A DNA stretch of 64,000 nucleotides from CAZCDS01 sp964497585 (GTDB taxonomy: Bacteria > Desulfobacterota > Desulfomonilia > Desulfomonilales > Desulfomonilaceae), in the NCBI GenBank assembly GCA_964497585.1, contig CAZCDS010000004.1:62001-126000 (forward strand), written 5' to 3'. Both the position numbers and the translations under genes were made by a program. How positions within the stretch are numbered: the first letter of the stretch is position 1; each line of letters opens with the position of its first letter. The notes below the pieces were generated by a model, which searched no databases, was not told where the DNA came from, and was given only the letters and a program-made list of their open reading frames with translations. Positions 52,585 through 59,951 of the stretch are shown piece by piece.

Positions 52585-53679
52585 ATGCAGGAGACCTGCT
52601 CGACAGTCAAGAGAGCCACTTCGCTCATAATGGCCACGTTCCTGCTCATTTGTATCCCTACATTCGTCCCGGCGCAGCCTCCGGGCTGCTTGGGCGGCCC
52701 CCCGGGCTACTGGAGCACCATTTCTCCCAGGGTTGCCCCCGTACCCGGTTTCTGCGCGGGCGCGTTCGTGACGCGGATGTTCAACAGTTTCAACTCCTAT
52801 GAGTTCGGGAGTCCAGATCCGGCTCTGCCAAGTCCCACCAGTCGGCTGGAATTTCCCCTGGATCAGTGGTGGGGCGGGTTTGTCCTAAGCTACGGGGACT
52901 GCGCCGGTTCCCTGAACCTCACAATGATGACTAATCTGAACCGGGACAGCGATCCCAATTTTCAGGAGAGCCAATGGTACCAGGAAGGCCAGCTAGTCGA
53001 CAACGGGGCCGGTTTTGCCGGCGCGTTCACGAATTGGGGCCCGGGCTCGCAAAAGAACCGGTTCATCCAGGCAAAGTGCCGTACCGACCAAAGCTACTCT
53101 CTTGACGTCAATATGGATTTGAATCTCTTCGTTCGGAAGCGCGACTGGGGCAGCTTAGACTTGGGACCGGTTTTCGGGTTCCGATATCAGAATTTCCTGT
53201 TTCAATCGTACGACGGAATAATGCGCTTCTTCCCGCCTGTCGTCGACCCGATTGTGCTGCCCGGCGACTGGGTCTCCTATCAGCAGGTGTACAACCAATT
53301 CTATGTGGGCCTTAAAGGCGAAGTCATGGTAATAGTCTCGCCGGTGTGCAGTCTCGACCATCGCGTGGTCCGATTCACCGCACAGCTTGACTACGGCTAC
53401 GTCGAGGGCCACGGTGAAGAGAAACCCGTGCAACTGGACCACCTCACCCGACTTCTGGACACGACAGGAAATGCCACGCATGTGGCTGTGGGTGGGAGTC
53501 TGTTCTACAGCGAAACACTGCGGCTCGGTCTCGATTTTGACTTTCTCCGCATCGACACTGCTCACGGCGACGTTTATGAGATAGACCGCACGCGCGGCGC
53601 CTCATCCTCCTGGGACCGAGGCGTACGAGTCTGGTCGGACCAGGCCTCCTTTATGGCGACCGCGGAAGTGCTTCTCTGA
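52585..53679 (+). CDS. Outer-membrane beta-barrel candidate (possibly omptin-like fold)
   Basis: The 364-residue protein has a signal peptide (KRATSLIMATFLLICIPTFVPAQ, cleavage near PAQ). The rest alternates hydrophobic and polar residues with many aromatics (FRYQNFLFQSYDG; YNQFYVGLKGEVMVIV; LRLGLDFDFLRIDT), and ends with VEVLL-like AEVLL. Patterns such as GPVFGFRYQNFLF followed by YNQFYVGLKGEV resemble the layout of omptins (OmpT: GYQESRYSF, PYIGLTG). The catalytic DxH pair near the equivalent of residue 210 is not seen, so it is probably not an active omptin. It may be a porin or surface barrel of unknown function. It has its own promoter. Confidence 0.6.
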   Translation: MQETCSTVKRATSLIMATFLLICIPTFVPAQPPGCLGGPPGYWSTISPRVAPVPGFCAGAFVTRMFNSFNSYEFGSPDPALPSPTSRLEFPLDQWWGGFVLSYGDCAGSLNLTMMTNLNRDSDPNFQESQWYQEGQLVDNGAGFAGAFTNWGPGSQKNRFIQAKCRTDQSYSLDVNMDLNLFVRKRDWGSLDLGPVFGFRYQNFLFQSYDGIMRFFPPVVDPIVLPGDWVSYQQVYNQFYVGLKGEVMVIVSPVCSLDHRVVRFTAQLDYGYVEGHGEEKPVQLDHLTRLLDTTGNATHVAVGGSLFYSETLRLGLDFDFLRIDTAHGDVYEIDRTRGASSSWDRGVRVWSDQASFMATAEVLL

Positions 53680-54588
53680 GCCGTCAGGGTGGCCGCGTTT
53701 CTCTGAGAGCTCACGCTTCACCCACCGAGGCCGTTCCCTCCACTCGCCGGATAACCGGGCTTCTGACCAGTCCCTCGGATCTCATTTGCCGCTCGACCTC
53801 ACAGGCGTTGTCCAACGCAATGACCTTTCGTCTGTGGGCGCCGCTGCCGGCTCGTTCGGCAGTGCTTCCCTGTTCGCACGAAATTACTGGCATTCCCGAT
53901 GGCCGGAGCTAAAATCTCGCCGTCCGCGAACTCATGTCAATGCGCAGGAATGCCCGGAACTCGGTGGCCGACGCAAGGGCACTGACCGCGCCGAGGCGTT
54001 GTCAGTGGCACCCGCCCACCGCCGCACGTGGCGGACGCCTCGGGGTTCCACGGATCTGCGATCGCAGATCCGTGTCTTGCTGCTCCCATCCCATGTTACC
54101 AACGTAATCGCGGGATGGGATCAAGTTATATTGGCGTGTTTTCCGATCAGTGAGACTCAGGGGCGGGTGACCAAGACTTCATGCGTCCAGATCGCTCGAC
54201 GCGGCGGGAGGGATGGTAGGGTTGGCATGTCCCCAATCTGCTCGGGATCGGCAAGATGTGAATCCCGGCAAACGATCCGTCAACGACAATGGTGTTCCGA
54301 CCAGGGATTGCTTCGACTGGATTCCGAGGGAAGAACTGTGTTTCGGTTTCCCAGATGGGCCACGCTGTTCGCGCCCCGGAGAAGAAATGTCACTTTGCAC
54401 AGGGATGCCCATGGCAATGCGCTGATGGAGCCTTGCCGAGGACCGGCAAGATGCGGAGGCTACCGTTCGACTTGGACCAATGTCACGCCTTCTCCCATCA
54501 GTGGGCAGGACCATTTTGCAAAAAGAAGACGGTAAGTTGGTGTTCTGTACGAGCGCACGGACCGGGACGCCATGATCCCTGAAGCGTA
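53680..54588. other. 909-base region with no supported gene, two perfect inverted repeats
   Basis: Open frames here have no coding pattern and are not called. A perfect 26-base palindrome lies at 54049-54074, centred on CGATCG. A second inverted repeat (TCCCATCCC at 54084-54092 with GGGATGGGA at 54112-54120) follows ten bases later. The composition and lack of long frames suggest a decayed region between two barrel genes. Confidence 0.5.
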
Positions 54589-55785
54589 TCAGAAGGGAAG
54601 AACCAGATTGCCACCGATGCACCAGAAGTTGCGGGTCATGGTGATCGACTGGGAGGCCGCATAGTAGAGATTTGGCACAACCGGGGCACCGAGATCTACC
54701 CATCGTCCTACTTGTATCTGGGGTTGGGAGCCCTCCATGTACAGGTGGGAGAATCTTCCCGACACATCCGCGCGCAGCCCGTAGACCAAATTGAATCCCG
54801 CGCGCGCACGTGCTTCGATGCAGTACCTCCACAGGCCGGCCGCGTCGGTTCGCTCACGACCCATAAAGGAATCGCCAAGAAAGTAATTCGAGCCTGTCCA
54901 CTCGAACTCATAGGTACCGAAAAGGTATGGCGCGCAGAGCAAGTCCACATACCAGTTCAATCGCTGGGAAGGGACGGGAAAGCTCCTCAATCGTCCCCCG
55001 ATGGTCGGACCGTGATAGGAGAAGAATTGGGAGAAGAAAAACCCTGTTGTCGATTCGGCTCCCAAGCTTCCCCAGTAATCTCGCCAATTGACTGTGCCCG
55101 CAAGCGCGTGAGTTAGGAAGGGAGCATCTCCCGGCAATTGCGACGAGTAGGGGGCGGGAGTGGTACGATCCCTGGCGGCCTTGTAACCGAGCAGTACGTC
55201 GACTCGACGCAAGACTGGCAGCGCGGCGAGCAAGTCGACAATCCATACCCGGTTTGTGGTCCTTAACTGAATCTCACCTTCTCGGTTATCAGGGAGAAAG
55301 AGCGTAGCAATCGCGATTCTGCCTCCGAACCCGGGGACGTCACCGACGCCGGGGGAGGTCGTCTGATCAAAGTTCGTCCGCCATCCAACGTTGGTCTGGA
55401 TCTCAATACTCAGTACTTCGATTCCTCTCGACTTCAGGCCCCACTCGGCACTTAGGAACAGATCGCTCAGGTCCGTCTCTCTCCGATGTTCGAACGCGCC
55501 GAACCAACGGGTGGTGGTTCCAGCGAATGCCCAGCCCTGAGGACCCTCGTCCGCATCATGCCTGATCTTGATCGAACCCCACCCATAGCAGAATCCGGCC
55601 TTGAAATCTCCGAGGGTGAGGTCGGTGATCCAGGCATACCAGGGAGCTGCCCTGTATCGGAGGCCACCAAAGGGGGGCGGCCCGGGCCCGGGAAGCGGTC
55701 CGTACGGAACGACTTGAGCTGGGACTATTGACGGAACAGCGAAGAGGATGGCAAGGGCGAGGACAAGCAGGCGAAATCGAGACAT
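54589..55785 (-). CDS. Secreted beta-barrel candidate, unknown family
   Basis: The 398-residue protein starts with a signal peptide (RFRLLVLALAILFAVPSIVPAQ). A short proline-rich linker (PYGPLPGPGPPPFGG) precedes a long beta-rich body with repeated aromatic-polar strands (KAGFCYGWGSIKIRHD; LFLSAEWGLKSRGIEVLSIEIQTNVGWRTNF; RLNWYVDLLCAPYLFGTYEFEWTG). It ends in ITMTRNFWCIGGNLVLPF; the terminal Phe is the usual C-terminal signal of outer-membrane barrels. No known family is recognised. It is convergent, across the 909-base gap, with the other barrel gene at 52585. The shared style (VPAQ signal end, proline-rich linker, aromatic strands) hints that the two are distant relatives. Confidence 0.65.
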   Translation of the reverse strand: MSRFRLLVLALAILFAVPSIVPAQVVPYGPLPGPGPPPFGGLRYRAAPWYAWITDLTLGDFKAGFCYGWGSIKIRHDADEGPQGWAFAGTTTRWFGAFEHRRETDLSDLFLSAEWGLKSRGIEVLSIEIQTNVGWRTNFDQTTSPGVGDVPGFGGRIAIATLFLPDNREGEIQLRTTNRVWIVDLLAALPVLRRVDVLLGYKAARDRTTPAPYSSQLPGDAPFLTHALAGTVNWRDYWGSLGAESTTGFFFSQFFSYHGPTIGGRLRSFPVPSQRLNWYVDLLCAPYLFGTYEFEWTGSNYFLGDSFMGRERTDAAGLWRYCIEARARAGFNLVYGLRADVSGRFSHLYMEGSQPQIQVGRWVDLGAPVVPNLYYAASQSITMTRNFWCIGGNLVLPF

Positions 55786-56081
55786 TAAAGTTATCCTTGA
55801 ATAACGTAGTCTAACCTGCCTTTTATTCTACCAAAATTACGGTCACATGTCAACGCTTTTCCTCTCCGCCGGTGAGCATTCAGGGGGCCCAGTGCAGAAA
55901 CATCCGGCTCGTTTCGATCGTCCCTTTGGGACATTGCCGCGTCCCGGAGGGAGAACCTCATATGAACGGGTTGATACCTCTCCGGGTAAGAGAGCTTATC
56001 CAAAGAAGTACTTTTCAGTTCTGAGGGGACGGCTGAACGCTTCAGGGAGGAACTCCCGCAAAAGCAAAGGGTTCGTACGCG

Positions 56082-56318
56082 TTACCTGCTTTGACCATGA
56101 TCTTGGGGCTCCTCTTTGTGCCCGAAGGTGCGTTTGACATAGTCTCGAATCCTGCCCCAAAAGACCTTGACCGCGAACAACGCGCTCACCAGCGTGGCCA
56201 CGAGTATCTGGAAGGCATAGCTGCCCGCGCCGGGATCAATGTACGCGTGGGCCATCTTCGGGGCGGTCAAGAGAACCAGGAGTACCGCCAGGATCGGGGT
56301 GGGTCTGCAAACTGACAA
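56082..56318 (-). CDS. IDPGxGSY membrane microprotein
   Basis: A TTG start at 56318 is chosen because AAAGGAGG lies five bases upstream; the open frame continues upstream without such a site. The 78-residue product has a hydrophobic N-terminus (PTPILAVLLVLLTAPKMAHA), then YIDPGAGSYAFQ, a second hydrophobic helix ILVATLVSALFAVKVFWGRI, and a charged tail. The IDPGxGSYxxQ motif is one I recognise from small proteins found beside surface-polysaccharide enzymes and membrane sulfatase-like proteins, such as the one at 58283. Its function is unknown. A signal peptide plus one transmembrane helix is the likely topology. Confidence 0.75.
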   Translation of the reverse strand: MSVCRPTPILAVLLVLLTAPKMAHAYIDPGAGSYAFQILVATLVSALFAVKVFWGRIRDYVKRTFGHKEEPQDHGQSR

Positions 56319-56399
56319 GGCATCCTCCTTTGTCACTGGAGATCGCGACCGACCGCTTGGTCGGCCCACGGAGCATTGTCGCCACGACTGAGGGGACTG

Positions 56400-57839
56400 T
56401 CAAGGCGAGGGGAGAGTATCGGGGCACTTTGCCCGGGCTCGAAGGTCAAGCGTCTCTCTGACGGTCACGAACAGGGCCGCGGTCAGCGCGCCGGGAATAA
56501 GAACCGCGGAAGCCATGATAAGTCGGCCCACGGGCGCGACCAACGCGGTAAGGACCAGGATATTGCCAAGATAGTATGAGAGACTCACGATGAACAGTGC
56601 CTTGAAGCACCGCAGCTCCTCGGAGTTCGTTCGTGAGGGTCTCTCCCGAGCGCCCTGAGCAAGTCCGTACAGCGTTCGTACAATATGCCCGATAAAGAGG
56701 AGGATGAGCAGGCCCGTAATCAGCCCCTCGACGTAGAGCGTGAAGCTCACTTGGTACAGAAATGATTTGAGGTAGTAGAGAAGATGCACGCCGGGCCGCG
56801 CCACGAGCGTAGAGAACCACAGGCGAAGCGCCAGCCTATTCACCTTCGCAACAAAGTCCTCCGGAGGTTCCCCTCCGGGGAAGCGTTTGCGACTGTACAG
56901 GTTCTCGTGGAAGAGCTTGTCGGTCAGCGCCACGAAGACTTCCACCTGAAGCGTATTGTAGTAGTGGCTGAAGATCGTCAGAGGAATCATCCTCATACCG
57001 GGAGGGACGCCGATCTTCTTCCGGTCCCGGATTGAGATCATCTCGCGTGCGATGGGTTGAAGGTCTTTGTCGAATTTCTTGACAATATCTTTCGTGAGGA
57101 ATTGCGTGGTTATGCCCATCAGGTTGACACCGGTAAAGGAGACGAGCCCGAAATGTCCGACCACTGCCAATCGCAAAAGACCAAACAGCAGGAAGGGGAT
57201 GAAGGTCCCGCACAGAACGCCGACAAAGATCCTTTTGAGCGGCCGGGCCCACCTGAGCGGAGGCTCACGCAAAGCGGAAAGCAAAAGCACCAACAGCGGG
57301 AACAGTGGCACGAGAAACAAGTACACGGGACGCACCTGATAGGTCAGAAAGACGCTCACGCTGAGGCCGGCCCAGGCCCATGCGCTCCGCGGGCGCGCCA
57401 CCGTTATGAAGAGCAACCCGACCGAGACTATCCCCAGGGAGGCCCCGGGAAGATCAGCCTGCACGATGCGGCCTAAATCGCGGAGAAGTCTCAGATAGAT
57501 CAGCGGAGTCGCTGCGGCAAAGGCTGTCCATTTCGAGAACCCGTAGATCCGAAGGGCAGAGTGGAAGAAGATTGCCGCGACAAAAAAGAGCGTAATTTGG
57601 ACGTACGGTAGCAGTGCCAGTCCCGGGGAAAAGACCCGTACCAGGCGTAAGAACAGTGGATAGCCAAATGTGCGGACATGTGAGAGAGCCTCCGCCAAGC
57701 TGTTCGTCTTGAAAGCCAGGTAGGACCTCGTGTCCCCCCCGTATTTCACCTCTGTCGCACCGAGGAGTATCAGGGCCAGGAAGACTATACTCGCCTGAAG
57801 AATGAGATAGAAAACCGGTTCTTTCAGCAGCCTCTTCAC
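56400..57839 (-). CDS. Multi-membrane glycosyltransferase-like protein
   Basis: A GTG at 57839 is chosen: GGAGGTGAT, a near-perfect Shine-Dalgarno sequence, ends about ten bases upstream. The ATG at 57911 would add 24 residues without such a site. The 479-residue protein has about eleven hydrophobic helices. YGGDTRSYLAFKTNSLAEALSHVRTFGYPLFLRLVRVF is the first periplasmic loop (an acidic GGD, then aromatic/basic). The D-x-R-S-Y pattern in that loop is seen in several polyprenyl-phosphate-dependent glycosyltransferases and related lipid-linked enzymes. It lies between the IDPG microprotein and the sulfatase-like gene, and probably takes part in surface polysaccharide assembly. Confidence 0.7.
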   Translation of the reverse strand: MKRLLKEPVFYLILQASIVFLALILLGATEVKYGGDTRSYLAFKTNSLAEALSHVRTFGYPLFLRLVRVFSPGLALLPYVQITLFFVAAIFFHSALRIYGFSKWTAFAAATPLIYLRLLRDLGRIVQADLPGASLGIVSVGLLFITVARPRSAWAWAGLSVSVFLTYQVRPVYLFLVPLFPLLVLLLSALREPPLRWARPLKRIFVGVLCGTFIPFLLFGLLRLAVVGHFGLVSFTGVNLMGITTQFLTKDIVKKFDKDLQPIAREMISIRDRKKIGVPPGMRMIPLTIFSHYYNTLQVEVFVALTDKLFHENLYSRKRFPGGEPPEDFVAKVNRLALRLWFSTLVARPGVHLLYYLKSFLYQVSFTLYVEGLITGLLILLFIGHIVRTLYGLAQGARERPSRTNSEELRCFKALFIVSLSYYLGNILVLTALVAPVGRLIMASAVLIPGALTAALFVTVRETLDLRARAKCPDTLPSP

Positions 57840-58282
57840 GATTTCTCGATCACCTCCAGCTCGGACCCTCAGCAGACCCGTGAGGTTCGATCTCGCTCGC
57901 GGGTTTTCCACCAGGCGATTATGCCGACAACATTCAAAGGTGTCGATAATACCATGTTCGTCCTTTCACCGCGAATTCAAGACTGGTAGAACAGACCCTC
58001 TCACGATTGACCTTGATCCTGAGGGGGTTGGACTGGTATGTTGTGAGACCGGGAAAGGAATGAACAGTCCGACCCAGATACGAAGATTGAACCCGTCGGG
58101 TGATCATCCGGGATAAATAAGGACGATTGGGGCTTCGAAAGATTATGGTACTACCGTCACGGCCCTGGAACTCACCATCGAGGAGGTCGTGGCACAATTT
58201 TGGGTGAAACCGTCGGAGCTCTAACGATCGCGATCATCAGCACGTCCCATGACGGTTCCGCCAGTGCCCACAGGTCCCCTTG
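57840..58282. other. 443-base gap between divergent genes
   Basis: No coding frame is supported. It must hold promoters for the glycosyltransferase-like gene (minus) and the sulfatase-like gene (plus). No strong -35/-10 pair was found. Confidence 0.3.
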
Positions 58283-59932
58283 ATGGAGAGAGTATCGATT
58301 ACATCCGTGCCTTTGCATCCTTTTCTTCTTGCACTCTATCCACCGCTGTTTCTGATGTCCCGCAATTGGGAGTACTTCACGTCGAGGGAGGCCGTGGGTA
58401 CGATACTGTTTATCCTATTAATCATATCCCTTTTCTGGATCGCTGTGGGATTCGGGCTCAAGTATGACTGGAAGAAGAGCGGTCTTGTTGTTTCGTTGAC
58501 CGTATTCCTCTTTTTTTCCTATTCTTATCTTTACGAGATCCTCGGTGGAGTGACGATCGCCGGTTTGGAGCCGGCCCATCATAGATTTCTTCTTCCTGTG
58601 ACGGGTTTGGTCTACGGCTTCGGGGTCTGGATGATCTCACGGGTAAAGCTTGCCTTGGACCCGATAACTCGCGTACTCAATTTTTTCGGTGCATTCCTCG
58701 TCCTATGGGCGTGTACAGTCATGGCCGGACACATTATCGGGACCCGCGACGTCCCATTGTTCGGGGGTTGTCTTCCTTCCGAGCAAAGAGCCTTGGCAGG
58801 CCGGCTTGAACCGAGCGCGAAGATTCCGAGCACGTGCGGATACCCGGACAGGATGCCCGACATCTACTACATCATCGTGGACGGTCATGCGCGAGCGGAT
58901 GTCCTGAGAAAACTCTACGGTTACGACAATCGGCCTTTTCTCGATTTCCTCGTCCGGAAGGGCTTCTATATCGCGTCAAAAAGCAATTCCAACTATTGTC
59001 AAACGCTGCTTTCCTTAAGCTCAAGCTTGAATCTCTGTTATCTCGACCCCCAGCGGGAACGCGATTTCCCGGGACGCGCGAGTGATTCTTTGCTTGCCCC
59101 CATGATCAGACATAGCCGGGTTGCCGGATTTCTCAAACGACTCGGTTACCGATCCGTCGCCTTTCCTACGGGAATAGCCACCTCGGAAATACGAACCGCT
59201 GATTACTACTCGGAATCCCTGCTGTTGCCATCCCTTCTGCAGTACTATCTTTTCGCGAGTTCCCCAATTGCACCGTTGATCTACGCTCTTCGGCACTATC
59301 GATCTGCGTTCCACCGACATCGTCTCCTGTACGTGCTGAACAGCCTTCCCGATGTTGCGCAGAAGGCGGCACCTTGCTTTGTCTTCTGTCACTTGATATC
59401 CCCTCATCCTCCCTTTGTATTCGGCAAGAACGGCGAGCCAAGGAATGATCCGAGAGGGGAATTCTTCGCGGATGGGAACGATTACCACAACATGCGCAGC
59501 GATCTGCAACAGGTTTATGTCCGAAACTACAAAAGTCAGATCGCCTTTCTGGAAAAAAAACTGACCGAGGCAATCACTTTGATTCTCGCCAACTCTGAAG
59601 TGAGACCGATCATCGTCTTGCAGGCGGATCACGGGCCAGGTTCCCGTTTGAACTGGGAATCCGCTGATCAGACGGATATGGGGGAACGTATGGCCATTCT
59701 CAACGCCTATCTCCTTCCCTCGTCCGCCCGCAAACTCCTATATGATTCCATCACACCGGTTAACACATTCCGTGTGATATTCAATGGTTGTTTCGGGACT
59801 GATCTGGATTTGCTCGATGACAGGAGCTATTTCTCTCTGTGGGAAAAGCCGCTGCGTTTCATCGATGTCACGGAGGAGATTGCGGTTGGGTCGCGGGGTG
59901 CAAGACCGCCGGGACAACAGGATCAACAGTGA
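58283..59932 (+). CDS. Membrane-anchored sulfatase/phosphatase-like enzyme
   Basis: The ATG at 58283 is preferred over a TTG one codon upstream. The 549-residue protein has four or five N-terminal helices (PLHPFLLALYPPLFLM, GTILFILLIISLFWIAVGF, SGLVVSLTVFLFFSYSYLYEIL and others). A large alkaline-phosphatase-superfamily domain follows. PDIYYIIVDGHARADVL is the metal-binding start, LSLSSSLN has candidate nucleophile residues, CHLISPHPPFVF is a later motif, and IIVLQADHGPGSRL provides the second metal site (DH). The layout is that of lipoteichoic-acid-synthase or phosphoethanolamine-transferase relatives. It may add or remove a phospho- or sulfo-group on a surface glycan; the reaction is not known. 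Confidence 0.82.
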   Translation: MERVSITSVPLHPFLLALYPPLFLMSRNWEYFTSREAVGTILFILLIISLFWIAVGFGLKYDWKKSGLVVSLTVFLFFSYSYLYEILGGVTIAGLEPAHHRFLLPVTGLVYGFGVWMISRVKLALDPITRVLNFFGAFLVLWACTVMAGHIIGTRDVPLFGGCLPSEQRALAGRLEPSAKIPSTCGYPDRMPDIYYIIVDGHARADVLRKLYGYDNRPFLDFLVRKGFYIASKSNSNYCQTLLSLSSSLNLCYLDPQRERDFPGRASDSLLAPMIRHSRVAGFLKRLGYRSVAFPTGIATSEIRTADYYSESLLLPSLLQYYLFASSPIAPLIYALRHYRSAFHRHRLLYVLNSLPDVAQKAAPCFVFCHLISPHPPFVFGKNGEPRNDPRGEFFADGNDYHNMRSDLQQVYVRNYKSQIAFLEKKLTEAITLILANSEVRPIIVLQADHGPGSRLNWESADQTDMGERMAILNAYLLPSSARKLLYDSITPVNTFRVIFNGCFGTDLDLLDDRSYFSLWEKPLRFIDVTEEIAVGSRGARPPGQQDQQ

Positions 59933-59951
59933 ATCGTCAGGTGCAGCGGTA

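Noticed and set aside
53786..54535. A 249-codon plus-strand open frame, overlapped by a 217-codon minus-strand frame
   Set aside because: Both translations are rich in Arg, Cys and Ser with no domain pattern, signal or ribosome-binding site. They look like chance frames in G+C-rich decayed DNA.
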